64,000 nucleotides of DNA from Blastomonas fulva (GCF_003431825.1 NZ_CP020083.1:1331001-1395000), one strand, 5' to 3'; shown: positions 44,032 through 53,980, counted from the stretch's first letter. Notes: a model not told the origin generated them from the sequence alone. A program made the numbers and translations.

Positions 44032-45270
44032 TCAGGCGGCTGCGGCGAGATCGATGGGCTTTTGCGCGATCAGCACTTCCCAGCCGCCGCCGGGAGCATA
44101 TTCGCCCGCGGTGAATTCGCGATCGGCGACGCTTTCGGTCGCGTCCGCCGCATAGCCGGCTCCCATGAACTCCATGATCGCCATCGGCGCGGTGGTGAAG
44201 CGCGCCTCGCCGGGCGGAAAGCCCGCAGCCTCGGCCAGCGAAAGCTGGTCCATGTCGCGCATCGCGCCCCAGAACGGCTCGTTGTTGTACCAGGTCTCGT
44301 TGTCGAGGATGAACTGGGTGAACGGGTCCATCAGGTCGAACGGCGGCAGATCGGCGTGGATCATCAGCCCGCCCGGCGCGAGCAGCCGGTAGGCCTCCTT
44401 GAAGATGCGCGGCATCGCCTTGCCGCTGGTCTCGTGCAGCAGGATGTGGCTGACGACGAGATCGAAATGGCCTTCGGGAAAGGTGGTGTCTTCCGCATTC
44501 ATCTGCGCGAAGTTGACCTCGTGCCCCAAAGCCGCTGCGCGGGCATGGGCGTAGCGGATGCACGGGCCGCCGACATCGATTCCCCACACTTCGGCATCGG
44601 GGAAATATTCCTTGTAGGGCAGGGTCGAGTGGCCGACGGTGCAGCCCATGTCGAGGATGCGGCGCGGCTTGAACTCGGGCATGGTCCGCTGGACATAATT
44701 GCACACCGACCGGCCCATGTCGTCGTTATGCGGCCCGCCATAACCCATCGAATAGAGGAACACGCCGCGGTCGTAGAGCACGCCCACCGAGACATCGTCC
44801 TCGCACACCTCGCTGGCATAGCCGCCGGGCATGCAGTGGATATCGAGCGCGGTGACGTAGCGCGGCGGGGCAAAGCCCTCGGGCATCACCAGCTGCGCCT
44901 TGCTCGAGGCGCTGAGCGCCTTCGCCTTCGCGATCAGATCGGGCAATTCGCGCTCGACCGAAAGGTTGGTCGCTTCCCACAGCTGCTCCTGCGCGATGCG
45001 GTTGATCGAGGCGTAGAGCAGGAAATAGGGATCGGGCACCATTGCGGCGCGGATGTCGCGGCGGTCTTCGGGCTTGCGGCCGTGCTCGCGCTCGAACGCC
45101 TTGGCCGCGCGGGTCTGGTAGACCGGGGCGAGCCCCGGCAACAGCCCGGACTGGATGAAGCCCTTGAGGCTCTTGGCGAATTCCTGGCGCGATGCCTCGT
45201 CGTGCGTTGGCACGGGCAGCATCGCGTGGTGCGCCTGCTGGAAGCAGTTGAGCATAAGGCGTGTCTCCAT
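44032..45270 (-). CDS. SAM-dependent class I methyltransferase with long N-terminal domain
   Basis: A 412-residue enzyme. Residues 1-195 form a helical extension of unknown role; the SAM site ILDMGCTVGHST is at 205-216, with DVGG, MNAEDTTFPEGHFDLVVSHILLHE and APGGLMIHADLP following, the class I order. Substrate unknown; a small molecule is likely given the context. It is divergent from the second DUF1838 gene, with several GGATA motifs in the gap, and is followed by a small helical protein. Confidence 0.83.
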   Translation of the reverse strand: METRLMLNCFQQAHHAMLPVPTHDEASRQEFAKSLKGFIQSGLLPGLAPVYQTRAAKAFEREHGRKPEDRRDIRAAMVPDPYFLLYASINRIAQEQLWEATNLSVERELPDLIAKAKALSASSKAQLVMPEGFAPPRYVTALDIHCMPGGYASEVCEDDVSVGVLYDRGVFLYSMGYGGPHNDDMGRSVCNYVQRTMPEFKPRRILDMGCTVGHSTLPYKEYFPDAEVWGIDVGGPCIRYAHARAAALGHEVNFAQMNAEDTTFPEGHFDLVVSHILLHETSGKAMPRIFKEAYRLLAPGGLMIHADLPPFDLMDPFTQFILDNETWYNNEPFWGAMRDMDQLSLAEAAGFPPGEARFTTAPMAIMEFMGAGYAADATESVADREFTAGEYAPGGGWEVLIAQKPIDLAAAA

Positions 45271-45336
45271 CGAGCGGACGCAAGGGCAATGTCCGGCCTG
45301 GTGAGCTTCGCCGATTCATGCCCGGCATGGCAAGCG

Positions 45337-45372
45337 CAGGATAAGCGGACTATCCGGTGCGTGGATAATTGT
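45337..45372. promoter_or_regulatory. Operator cluster (site 4) between methyltransferase and DUF1838 genes
   Basis: GGATAAGCGGACTATCCGG contains the palindrome CGGA-CTA-TCCG at about 45346-45356, read on minus as CCGGATAGTCCGC. A second core GTGGATAATTG lies at 45361-45371. This is the most symmetrical copy of the shared motif and lies in a divergent promoter region. Confidence 0.6.
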
Positions 45373-45444
45373 TCACAAGCCTTGCGGCGGCGCACAACTT
45401 TGCCATCAATCTGTTTCCATCAGGACGCGCCTCAGGAGGACATG

Positions 45445-46479
45445 ATGGCATACCGGGCTTCGGGACTTTTCAGGCAGCTCACGCTGGGCCTTGCGGTCGG
45501 CGGGCTGATGCTCGCAGGATGGGCAGGCAGCGCGGTGGCGGCGGCGGCGAAAACGCCGTCCTTCGTTTCGAAGATCGACCTCAAGGACCCGGTCTGGAAC
45601 CGCGATACCTATGCGCGCATCGATGGCGAGATCGATACGACCAGGCAGAAGGTCAGCCGCATCACCGGCACCGTCTATGGCGTGCGCGACAACGAAAAGG
45701 TGAAACCTTTGTTCAAGATCGACGGCTTTTCGGTCGTCCGCACGCTGCGCCTGCCCGATGGCAACTGGCGCCGCGTGCTGAAAGAGGTGGTGTTCTACCG
45801 CGATCTGGAAACCGGCAAGATCATGGACAGCTGGAAGAACCCCTATACGAACGAGACGGTGAAGGTGGTGCCGATCGCCAACGATCCGTTCAACTACGAC
45901 ATCCGCGACACCAAGCCGCAGCCGCCCAGCTATGGCGGGCTCAACAAGGATACCCGCCCGCCCGAGCCGTTCCTGCTGAACTGGAGCGACGGGCCGGGCA
46001 ACACGCTGATCCTGGAGACGGGGATCGACCTGTTCTATCCCGCCTCGCTTCAGCCCAAGGACTGGCCGCGCGAATCGGCGGGCGCGTTCAACCGCGTGTC
46101 CGAGCATTTCCTGTTCTTCGTGGACAAGGCCGATATCGAGAACCGCAAGCTCACCGCGATTCCGGTCACCGGCAGCTGGTCGCGGATTACCCCGTGGCTG
46201 CCCTGGATGCTGATGGGCGAGGCTCCCGGGTTCATCAACTATTTCGCATCGTTCGGCACGATGACCAACGGCATCAAGGACCTGCCCGCTGATCTGGTCG
46301 AGGCCGCGCGCAAGATCGATCCGGGTTATCTGACCGCACCGACGCAAGATTACGGGCCGTCGCTGTCCAGCCTGGAAAACTACAAGATGACGCAGAAGCC
46401 CGCGCCGGTGCCCCAGGGCTGGACCCCGCCGCAGCCGCCTGCCGCGCCGACGCTGCCGCCGATGCCGCCACGTCCGTGA
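45445..46479 (+). CDS. Exported DUF1838 protein, second paralogue
   Basis: A 344-residue protein of unknown function. The signal peptide is Sec-like, without twin arginine, ending near AVAAAA. The DUF1838 motif YRDLETGKIMDSWKNPYTN is at residues 118-136 and the tryptophan motif reads TPWLPWMLMG. It ends in a Pro-rich tail with APVPQGWTPPQPP. GGAGG lies 6 bases before ATG 45445 (an ATG at 45442 is closer to it). Its stop overlaps the start of the MFS gene (GTGA), so export protein and transporter are translated together. Confidence 0.85.
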   Translation: MAYRASGLFRQLTLGLAVGGLMLAGWAGSAVAAAAKTPSFVSKIDLKDPVWNRDTYARIDGEIDTTRQKVSRITGTVYGVRDNEKVKPLFKIDGFSVVRTLRLPDGNWRRVLKEVVFYRDLETGKIMDSWKNPYTNETVKVVPIANDPFNYDIRDTKPQPPSYGGLNKDTRPPEPFLLNWSDGPGNTLILETGIDLFYPASLQPKDWPRESAGAFNRVSEHFLFFVDKADIENRKLTAIPVTGSWSRITPWLPWMLMGEAPGFINYFASFGTMTNGIKDLPADLVEAARKIDPGYLTAPTQDYGPSLSSLENYKMTQKPAPVPQGWTPPQPPAAPTLPPMPPRP

Positions 46480-47840
46480 CCGCGCAGGCGGAACCGCTGG
46501 CGGCCGACGCCCCGCCCGCCGCCGCAGCCCGGCTCTCGCTCGGCGGGCAGATGGGCTATGGCGTGGGGCAGATCGCGGGGCAGATCTTCCGCGATATCCC
46601 CTCGCTGCTGCTATTGTTCTTCCTGACCAATGTCGTGGGCATGGATGTCGCGCTGGCGGGCGCGGCGATCTTCCTGCCCAAACTGGTGTTTGGCGTGGGC
46701 AGCGATTTTGCCGCCGGCATGCTGTCCGACCGGTTCAAGGCCCGGATGCCGCGGCGCTACTGGCTGCTGATCGGCGCGGTGCTGGCGCCGGTGGCGCTCA
46801 ACCTGCTGTTTCGCGTGCCTGAAGACGGCAACGCGCTGCGCGTCGCCTGGGTGGTGATGACCTTCAGCCTGTACATGATGGTGTTTGCAACCTTCTCCGT
46901 CCCCTATCTCGCCATTGCGGGCGAACTCGCATCGAACGAGCGCCAGCGCACCGTGCTGATGGCGTGGCGGCTGGTGTTCACCGCTGTCGGCGTGCTCATC
47001 GCAGGCGCGGTCGCCCCGGCTTTGGTGGAGCATTTCGGCGGCGGTATGGGCGGATACCAGCAGATGGCGATGGTGCTCTCGGTGATCGCATCGGGCTCGC
47101 TGCTGCTGGCGTTCTTCGGCATCGGCCATCGCGCGGATGGCGCGCGTGGCGGGCCGGCGTTGCCGCCGCTGAAGCTGGGCGCGATGGGCGGGCTGTTCGC
47201 CAAAAGGCGCTTCGCCAGCCTGTTTGCCGCCAACTTCCTGCAATTGACCGGCAGCGGCATGGGCTATGCGACCATGCTGTATTTCCTGACCTATCAATCG
47301 GGGCGCGCCGATGCGCTGCAGGTGATCGGGATCATCATCGTGTGCGCCTGTGTCGGCATCATCGCCGCGCAGCCGATGTGGGTGTGGGTCGCTGGGCGCT
47401 TCGGCAAGCCCGCAGCGTTCATCGCCGGATCGGTGATCTATTCGCTGAGCTACATGGTCTGGCTTGCGCTGGCCGACCAGCCGATCGAGGTCGCCTATCT
47501 GCTCGCCTTCACCGCCGCGATCGGCAATTCGGGCTGGACCGTGATCGGCTTTTCGCTGCTGGCGGATATCGCGGCCGATGATTCGGAACATTCGGGGCTG
47601 TATTCCGCCGCCTGGATCGCCGCGGACAAGATCGCCTTTGCGCTGGGCGGCACCTTGCTCACCGGGCTTGTCCTCTCCGCCTTCGGGTTCGATGCCGCAC
47701 GCGCGGTCGCGGGGCTGCCGCAGAGCGAGAGCGCGGTGCTGGGCGTCGGGCTTGCCTTCGGGCTGATCCCGCCGCTGCTCACGCTCACCGGCGCGGCCAT
47801 CATCGGCATCTGGGGACGCAAATATCCGTCTGTCGGATAA
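46476..47840 (+). CDS. MFS symporter of the GPH (glycoside-pentoside-hexuronide) type
   Basis: Inner-membrane transporter of 454 residues, about twelve helices. Family hints are GYGVGQIAGQIFRDIPSLLLLFFLTNVVG at the start and the DFAAGMLSDRFKARMPRRYWLL loop after helix 2. The start is GTG 46476, overlapping the DUF1838 stop by 4 bases. It probably imports the product released by the periplasmic enzymes. GPH members carry sugars, sulphonates and other polar compounds, so substrate class is open. Confidence 0.85.
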   Translation: MTAQAEPLAADAPPAAAARLSLGGQMGYGVGQIAGQIFRDIPSLLLLFFLTNVVGMDVALAGAAIFLPKLVFGVGSDFAAGMLSDRFKARMPRRYWLLIGAVLAPVALNLLFRVPEDGNALRVAWVVMTFSLYMMVFATFSVPYLAIAGELASNERQRTVLMAWRLVFTAVGVLIAGAVAPALVEHFGGGMGGYQQMAMVLSVIASGSLLLAFFGIGHRADGARGGPALPPLKLGAMGGLFAKRRFASLFAANFLQLTGSGMGYATMLYFLTYQSGRADALQVIGIIIVCACVGIIAAQPMWVWVAGRFGKPAAFIAGSVIYSLSYMVWLALADQPIEVAYLLAFTAAIGNSGWTVIGFSLLADIAADDSEHSGLYSAAWIAADKIAFALGGTLLTGLVLSAFGFDAARAVAGLPQSESAVLGVGLAFGLIPPLLTLTGAAIIGIWGRKYPSVG

Positions 47841-47860
47841 AACTGGATCAACAGCCACCA

Positions 47861-47880
47861 TCCGGATAGTTTGACGCAGC
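47861..47880. promoter_or_regulatory. GGATAGT operator candidate (site 5) upstream of the IclR gene
   Basis: ATCCGGATAGTTTGACGC lies about 65 bases before the IclR start, a position suited to autoregulation. Confidence 0.55.
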
Positions 47881-47935
47881 ATTCGCATGAGGGCGCGCCC
47901 GGTCAGGGCGGCCTGCAGCGAAAGGGAGCTGTCAG

Positions 47936-48730
47936 ATGAAGGGTGTTCCGATCCAGTCGTTCAGCCGCGCGATTGCGGCGCTCAAGGCGATCAATCGCAA
48001 CCGGTCGATGACGATGATGGAAATTTCGCGCGCCGCCAACGTGCCCTATCCCACCGCGCACCGCATCGTGCAGACTCTGCTGTACGAAGGGCTGATCGAG
48101 CAGGAGCCCGCGCGCAAGCGCTATCGCCCCACGCTGCTGGTGCAGAGCCTGTCGAGCGGATATCAGCAGGACGGCGTGCTGGTCGAGGCTGCGCGCGCGC
48201 CGATCGTCGATCTCACCCGCAAGGTCGGCTGGCCGGTCTCGATCGCGATCCGGGTGGGCAAGAACATGATGCTGTGCGATTCGACCCACGCCAACACCTC
48301 GCTGACCTTCGCGCAATATTATCCGGGCTTCACGCTGCCCCTGCTCGACAGCGCCTCGGGCAAGCTTTCCATGGCCTATGCCGATGACGACGAGCGCGCG
48401 CAGATCCTCAAATGGATGCGCGCGGACCAGGACATCGACCCCAATTATCTGGCGGCAGCCGAACTGGCCTTGAACGCCGAAGGCATCCGCGCGCGCGGCT
48501 ATGCGGTGCAGGGGCGCAATTACTTCAACCACACGCCGGGCAAGACATCCTCGATCGCGGTGCCGATCTTCAAGCAGGGCCGGTTCGAGGCGGCGATGAC
48601 CCTGGTATTCTTCGCCTCGGCGCTGAAGCTGGAAAACGCGCTGGAAAGCTATCTGCCCGAGATGCTCGCCACCGCGCGGACCATCGGCGAGGCGCTCGAC
48701 AAGGCGGTGGCGGAGCCGGTCGCGGCTTGA
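47936..48730 (+). CDS. IclR-family transcriptional regulator
   Basis: Likely the local regulator. The N-terminal winged helix-turn-helix reads SFSRAIAALKAINRNRSMTMMEISRAANVPYPTAHRIVQTLLYEGLI (about residues 8-54, given here only as its landmarks), followed by a ligand-binding domain typical of the MhpR/HpaR group that senses aromatic acids. Length 264. GGGAG precedes the ATG at good distance. It is convergent with the aldehyde dehydrogenase of the minus operon. The GGATAGT motif upstream and at other promoters of the region is its probable binding site. Confidence 0.87.
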   Translation: MKGVPIQSFSRAIAALKAINRNRSMTMMEISRAANVPYPTAHRIVQTLLYEGLIEQEPARKRYRPTLLVQSLSSGYQQDGVLVEAARAPIVDLTRKVGWPVSIAIRVGKNMMLCDSTHANTSLTFAQYYPGFTLPLLDSASGKLSMAYADDDERAQILKWMRADQDIDPNYLAAAELALNAEGIRARGYAVQGRNYFNHTPGKTSSIAVPIFKQGRFEAAMTLVFFASALKLENALESYLPEMLATARTIGEALDKAVAEPVAA

Positions 48731-48742
48731 GGCAGACCTCTG

Positions 48743-50257
48743 TCAGAGTCTGGCGGTGACCGCCTTGGTCTCGAGATAATTGTCGAGGCTCTCACGCCCG
48801 AACTCGCGTCCCCAGCCCGACTGGCTATAGCCGCCGAACGGGATGTTGTGCGCCACCGCGCCATGGCAGTTGATCGAGACATGGCCCGAGCGGATGCGCG
48901 CGGCGATCTTGTGCGCGGATGACAGCGAGGTCGTCCACACGCTGCCCGACAGCCCGTAAGGCGAGTTGTTCGCCATCGCCGCGATGGCATCGATATCGAG
49001 CGTGTCGAAGCTTTGCACCGCCATCACCGGGCCGAAGATCTCGTCCTGCACGATCCCCATGTCCGGGGTGGTGCCGGTGAAGATGGTGGGCGCGATGAAG
49101 CTGCCTGGCCGGTCGAGCCGCTCGCCGCCGGTGCGCAGCACCGCGCCTTCGCAGAGGCCGCGCGCGATATAGCCCATCACCTTGGCGCCATGCGCGGGCG
49201 AGACCATCGGGCCGATCTGGCACCCGGGGGCCAGGCCATGATCGACCACCATGCTCTGCGAGAACGCGACCAGCCCATCGACCAGCGCGTCGTGGATATC
49301 GGCATGCGCAAAGATGCGCGTGCCCGCCATGCAGTTCTGCCCGCCTAGGAAATAGGTCGCCATCGCGACCCCGGGGATGGCGAGTGCAAGGTCGGCATCG
49401 GGCATCACCACGACGGGCGACTTGCCCCCCAGTTCGAGCGTGACCTTCTTGAGGTTGCCCAAAGCTGCCTCGACGATCCGCCGACCGGTCGCGGTCGATC
49501 CGGTGAACGCCACCTTGTCGATCCCCGGATGTCCGGCCAGCGCCGCGCCCACGGTGCCGCCGGTGCCGTTGACGATGTTGACCACGCCTGCGGGAAACCC
49601 GGCCTCCGCGATCAGATCGGCGAGCGCCAGCGCGGTCAGCGGGGTCTCCTCGCTGGGCTTGACGATGGCGGTGCATCCCGCGGCGAGCGAGGGTGCCAGC
49701 TTTAGCACCGCCATCGAGAGGGGCACGTTCCACGGGATGATGTGCGCGGTCACCCCCACCGGCTCGCGTAGTGTGTAGGTGATCGCCTCGGCATCGTGCG
49801 TGACATGCGCGGGCGGGGTGGTCGTTGTGCCCTCGATGGTGCCGGCAAGCCCCGCGTAATAATGCAGCATCTCGGTGCAGTTGCTTACCGTCAGGCTGGC
49901 GATGAACAACGGCATGCCGCTGTCGATCACCTCGAGTTCGGCGAGCATCTGCGCATCGCGCTGCATGAGGTCAGCGAGCCTGCGCAGCAGCGCGGCACGA
50001 TAGGCGGGTTGCGAGCGTGCCCAGCCGCCGTCGAACGCGTTGCGCGCGGCGACCACCGCGGCGTTGACATCGGCCGCCTCGCCGATCGCAAAGCGCGCGG
50101 CGACCAACCCTGTGGCAGGATCGCGCGTTTCCATCCAGCCATCGCCGCTGGCATCGCGCCAGGCGCCGTCGATGAACAACAGGTGGTCGCGCTGCAGGAA
50201 GGCGCGGGTCGCATCGCTGACCGAATGGCCGTCAAAGGGCAGGGGAAGGGTGGTCAT
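48743..50257 (-). CDS. NAD(P)-dependent aldehyde dehydrogenase, first copy
   Basis: Oxidises an aldehyde to the acid. Catalytic Glu275 is in ELGGKS and Cys309 in GQNCMAG; PWNVPL and FTGSTATGR bind the cofactor. From ATG 50257 (MTTLPLPFDG) it is 504 residues; an upstream ATG at 50290 is inside the neighbouring gene. It is the last gene of the four-gene minus operon with a flavin monooxygenase, a deacetylase-like protein and an FAD oxidase. It is a paralogue of the ALDH at 54077. Confidence 0.92.
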   Translation of the reverse strand: MTTLPLPFDGHSVSDATRAFLQRDHLLFIDGAWRDASGDGWMETRDPATGLVAARFAIGEAADVNAAVVAARNAFDGGWARSQPAYRAALLRRLADLMQRDAQMLAELEVIDSGMPLFIASLTVSNCTEMLHYYAGLAGTIEGTTTTPPAHVTHDAEAITYTLREPVGVTAHIIPWNVPLSMAVLKLAPSLAAGCTAIVKPSEETPLTALALADLIAEAGFPAGVVNIVNGTGGTVGAALAGHPGIDKVAFTGSTATGRRIVEAALGNLKKVTLELGGKSPVVVMPDADLALAIPGVAMATYFLGGQNCMAGTRIFAHADIHDALVDGLVAFSQSMVVDHGLAPGCQIGPMVSPAHGAKVMGYIARGLCEGAVLRTGGERLDRPGSFIAPTIFTGTTPDMGIVQDEIFGPVMAVQSFDTLDIDAIAAMANNSPYGLSGSVWTTSLSSAHKIAARIRSGHVSINCHGAVAHNIPFGGYSQSGWGREFGRESLDNYLETKAVTARL

Positions 50258-50268
50258 GGCCGCAATCC

Positions 50269-51417
50269 TTAAACCGCAACGCTGCGGCAATCATAGTCGA
50301 ACAGGCCCAGGGTCTCTTCGTTGCGCAGTTCGCCCAGCCCGAACAGGTCGGTCTCCTGGCCCTGCATCCGGTCGGCATTGGCGTTCGATTCGGCCTGGAT
50401 GAAGGTCGTGCGCTCGATCCGTGCGGCCTGGTAACGCTGCAGTCCCTCTTCGGGCGTTCCGCTCGCGACCATCGCCCGCGCCAGCACCACCGCATCCTCG
50501 ATCGCGCAGGCCGCGCCATGGCCCAGGAACGGCGTCATCGCATGCGCCGCATCGCCGAGCAGCGTGACGCGTTCGTCGGCGATCCAGCTCTCGAGCGGCT
50601 GACGCGCGTTCAAGGCCCAGCGGAAATGCGGGACCGCTTCGGCCGCCGCGATCATCGCCTGAACATCGGGTTCCCAATCGGCGTAGAGCGCGCGCAGTTC
50701 GCCCGGCTCGGCCGGGATGGTCCAGCCATCGTCCTGCCAGCCCGGTTGCCGCGCGAAGAACACCATGTTGAGCAGGTTCGAGCCGCGCACCGGATATCGG
50801 GTGATCATCTTGCCCGGGCCGATATGGATGCCGGGCCAGTCGACCAGCGCGCGCAAGCCGTCGGTCACCGGCACCACCGCGCGCCAGGCGACATGGCCGG
50901 TGAAATGCGCCTTGACCGGTTCGAACCGGTCGCGGATCGCGGACTTGAGGCCGTCGGCACCGACCAGCACGTCGCCGCTGACCGTCTCGCCATTGGCCAG
51001 CGTGACAGTGGTGCCTTCGCTCGAGACCACAGCCGCATCGGCGCGCAAGGTCACGCCGGCCTTGCGCGCGGTTTCGACCAGGATCGCGTGCAGATCGGCG
51101 CGGTGGATATAGACGTAAGGCGCGCCGTATTTTTCGCGCGCATCGGCACGCTCGAGCGTCAGCAGCGCACGGCCATCCTGCCAGTGCTGGATCCGCTGGC
51201 GCTTCGGCTCGACGCCGGCGGCGGCAACCTCTTCCATGCAGCCGGTGAAATCGAACCCGCGCATCGCGTTGGGCGAGAGCGTGACACCCGCGCCGATCTC
51301 GCCGAACGCGGGTGCGGCCTCGAGCACGGTGACCGCGAAGCCCGCCTGCGCCAGCCCCGCCGCCGCTGTCAACCCGCCGATGCCCCCGCCGACGATCAGG
51401 ATCGCGGGCCTGCTCAT
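50269..51417 (-). CDS. FAD-dependent aromatic monooxygenase (salicylate hydroxylase-like)
   Basis: Group A flavoprotein hydroxylase of 382 residues. FAD-binding GGGIGG is at residues 10-15, the DG motif reads VGADGLKSAIRDRF and the second FAD motif is VTLLGDAAHAMTPFLGHG. It resembles salicylate and 6-hydroxynicotinate hydroxylases, so the pathway probably includes a hydroxylated ring or its precursor. The ATG at 51417 overlaps the upstream deacetylase stop by 4 bases, and 11 bases separate it from the ALDH. Confidence 0.88.
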   Translation of the reverse strand: MSRPAILIVGGGIGGLTAAAGLAQAGFAVTVLEAAPAFGEIGAGVTLSPNAMRGFDFTGCMEEVAAAGVEPKRQRIQHWQDGRALLTLERADAREKYGAPYVYIHRADLHAILVETARKAGVTLRADAAVVSSEGTTVTLANGETVSGDVLVGADGLKSAIRDRFEPVKAHFTGHVAWRAVVPVTDGLRALVDWPGIHIGPGKMITRYPVRGSNLLNMVFFARQPGWQDDGWTIPAEPGELRALYADWEPDVQAMIAAAEAVPHFRWALNARQPLESWIADERVTLLGDAAHAMTPFLGHGAACAIEDAVVLARAMVASGTPEEGLQRYQAARIERTTFIQAESNANADRMQGQETDLFGLGELRNEETLGLFDYDCRSVAV

Positions 51418-52328
51418 CCCAGCTGCCCCGGAATGTGCGATTCGTGGTTCTCCAGATACCAGGCGGCGATCTCCTCGCGGGTCGCCCACCAGATGCCGGG
51501 AAGCGATTGCGCGTGCTCGATGAACTCGCGGATCGCGCGGATGCGGTGCGCGCGGCCCGAGACGTGCGGATGGAGCCCGACATTCATGATTCGCCCGGTC
51601 ACCGCGCCTTCCTCATGCAGCACGTCGAGCTCCTCGATCAGCGCCTGCGCGAACTGATCGGTGGTGAAGTTCTTGCGGGTGATGAAGGTGAAGTCGTTGA
51701 TCTCGTTCGAATAGGGGACCGAGACGATCGGGCCGTGCGGGGTCCGCAGCAGGTAGGGCTGATCGTCGTTCATGATGTCGCAGTAGAAGCTGCAGCCCTG
51801 CTCGGCGAGAATATCCGCAGTCTGCATCGTTCCGCGCAGCGAGCTCGACAGCCAGCCCCTGGACTTGCGCCCGGTGTGCTTCTCGAACTCGGCGAGCGAG
51901 CGCAGGATGATGTCGCGCTCCTTTTCGGGCTCGTGCGCGAAGTTGCTGAGCAGCTCGCCCTGCTCCCAGTTGTGCGTCAGCAGCTCCCAGCCGCGCTCAA
52001 GCACCGCATCGGTCATCGCCTTGCGCCGCTGGAAGGTGACCGCATTGGTGGTGCAGCTCGCCTTGGCGCCCAGTTGATCGAACAGCTCGAACAATCGCCA
52101 GATGCCGACCCGCTGGCCATATTCGCGCCAGGTGAAATTGGGGAAATCGGGCGTGTTGCCGGGCAGCACATCGGGCAGGATCGCAGGGCCGCCGGCGTAA
52201 TAGGGCTTGTCGGTATCCTTGGTGAGATCCCATGTTTCCAGGTTGAAAGTAAGGATGAGCGCGACGCGCGCCCCGTTCGGCCATTTGAGCGGCTGGCGCT
52301 GGGGAAGCGGGATGTAATCGTAGTCCAT
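51414..52328 (-). CDS. Polysaccharide deacetylase-family amidohydrolase (PuuE/cyclic-imidase-like)
   Basis: A 304-residue NodB-fold protein without signal peptide, so it acts in the cytoplasm. It keeps LTFNLETWDL, THNWEQGELLSN and the late GLHPHVSGRAHR, the pattern of allantoinase and cyclic-imide hydrolase relatives rather than true polysaccharide deacetylases. It likely cleaves a C-N bond in a small molecule. It overlaps the monooxygenase by 4 bases and follows the FAD oxidase by 29 bases, placing it in the same pathway. Confidence 0.82.
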   Translation of the reverse strand: MDYDYIPLPQRQPLKWPNGARVALILTFNLETWDLTKDTDKPYYAGGPAILPDVLPGNTPDFPNFTWREYGQRVGIWRLFELFDQLGAKASCTTNAVTFQRRKAMTDAVLERGWELLTHNWEQGELLSNFAHEPEKERDIILRSLAEFEKHTGRKSRGWLSSSLRGTMQTADILAEQGCSFYCDIMNDDQPYLLRTPHGPIVSVPYSNEINDFTFITRKNFTTDQFAQALIEELDVLHEEGAVTGRIMNVGLHPHVSGRAHRIRAIREFIEHAQSLPGIWWATREEIAAWYLENHESHIPGQLG

Positions 52329-52357
52329 CGTCTGCCTTTATGCGGTGGAGGTGCGGT

Positions 52358-53908
52358 TCAGAGCCCGAGCACGCCGGGGTTCATCAGGTTGTGCGGATCG
52401 AGCGCGGCCTTGGTCGCCTGAAGCAGCGCGCGCGCTGCCGGATCGAGCCGCTCGAGATAGGGATAGGCGCGCCCGATCTGGAAATGGGCGCTCCCGTGCG
52501 CCTGCATCAGATCGACCAAAGCCGCCTTGAACCGGTGCGCGAACGCGCGGGCCTCGGGGTTGTCGGGATAGGCCGGGATCGTGGCGAGATACTCTGTGCC
52601 CAGCACCTCGCGATGATAAGGCGTAACCGCATCGGGCCAGTAGATCGCGATCTCGTAGAGCAGGCCGTGCCCGCCGATGCTGCTGAACATTGTTCCGGTC
52701 CACAGGCCGTGGCGGTCCATTTCGGGCTGCTGCTCGCCCAGAAACCGCTCGAACGCCGCGTGGAATTCATCCGCCGCGCTGTGCGCGAAGATGCCGTGCA
52801 GCGGCACCCAGCGCTCGCCCTTGGGGCCGAGCACGTTGAACAACGGCGCAAACGGCATCGACCGGACGAAGGCGGCGGCGGTGTTTGCGATCTCCTGCCC
52901 GTCTGCGGTCATGATCGAGCGGATGCGCGTCAGCCGCGCTGCGACATCGGCCTTGTCGACGCCTTCGACGATGACGTGGCAGCTGTAGCGCGCCTCGCGC
53001 ATTTCGGTTTCGCCCGCCAGCGCCATCTTGCCCAGCTGGAGCAGCCCCGAGGCGACATTGGGCGCGGCGCGCATGACGTTGCGCGCGATGGTGACCTTGG
53101 CCGCCGTCCCTTCGGAGCGCGCGATCTGGCCCTGCGACAGGGCCTGGTCGATGCTGAAATGCTCCTCGTCCAGCCCTTCGCGCGCGAGCTGGGCGACCGA
53201 GCGATGATAGCTCGTGAAATCGACGAAGGCGAAGCTTGCGGTGTCGAACGCGGGCCGCGCGGCGATCAGCGGCAGCGTGATCGCGACCTTTACGCCCAGC
53301 GCGCCACAATCGCCGGTGAACAGCCCGGTGAGGTCGGGTCCGTAATGGCGGGTGCCGGTGGTAACCCCGGTGTTGAGCAGACTGCCATCGGCCAGCACGA
53401 CCTCGATCCCCAACAGCGATTGCGCGGAGATTCCGTGCGCGCCGCTGCCGTGGCTGATCGTGTTCTGGCTGACGCTGCCGCCGATGGTCGCGGCGATGCC
53501 GGAAAACGGCCCCCAGAACGGGGTGCGCAGGCCAAGCGGGTCGAGCGCGGCCTTGAGAGCGGCCCAGGTGACGCCCGCCCCTACGCGGACGTACGCATCG
53601 CGCTGGTCGATCTCGATAGCCTGCAGCGCTGAGAGATCGAACAGCACATGCGGCCGATCGATCAGATAGCCGTCCGAATAAGACGCACCGCCGCCGCGCG
53701 GCACCATCGCCACCCCGGCTTGTGCGCACAGCCGTACCGCCGCCTGCACGCCTGCACTATCGGCCGGGCGCACGATGCACAGCGCCTGCGCGCCGTGGGT
53801 GAAAACGTCGTGCGCATAAAAGGCCAGCCGGTCCGCCCCGGTCAGCACCTGGGCAGCGCCCAGCGCATCGGCCAGCGATTGTGGCAATCCGGTGATATCG
53901 TCCGCCAT
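52358..53908 (-). CDS. FAD-linked oxidase of the VAO/GlcD family
   Basis: A 516-residue flavoprotein. The FAD-binding domain has VPRGGGASYSDG at about residues 69-80, SQNTISHGSG and FTGDCGALGV; the C-terminus DPHNLMNPGVLGL is the family signature. It lacks a signal peptide. The family includes glycolate, D-lactate, 4-cresol and vanillyl alcohol oxidases, so it probably oxidises an alcohol or hydroxy acid to feed the aldehyde dehydrogenases. It is the first gene of the four-gene minus operon, with its promoter in the 168-base divergent gap. Confidence 0.88.
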   Translation of the reverse strand: MADDITGLPQSLADALGAAQVLTGADRLAFYAHDVFTHGAQALCIVRPADSAGVQAAVRLCAQAGVAMVPRGGGASYSDGYLIDRPHVLFDLSALQAIEIDQRDAYVRVGAGVTWAALKAALDPLGLRTPFWGPFSGIAATIGGSVSQNTISHGSGAHGISAQSLLGIEVVLADGSLLNTGVTTGTRHYGPDLTGLFTGDCGALGVKVAITLPLIAARPAFDTASFAFVDFTSYHRSVAQLAREGLDEEHFSIDQALSQGQIARSEGTAAKVTIARNVMRAAPNVASGLLQLGKMALAGETEMREARYSCHVIVEGVDKADVAARLTRIRSIMTADGQEIANTAAAFVRSMPFAPLFNVLGPKGERWVPLHGIFAHSAADEFHAAFERFLGEQQPEMDRHGLWTGTMFSSIGGHGLLYEIAIYWPDAVTPYHREVLGTEYLATIPAYPDNPEARAFAHRFKAALVDLMQAHGSAHFQIGRAYPYLERLDPAARALLQATKAALDPHNLMNPGVLGL

Positions 53909-53980
53909 AGACTGTTCGTGGCTCCCTGGCTGCTCCGCGTCGGTTCGACCATGTTGGTGGCCGCGCCGACACGGGACACT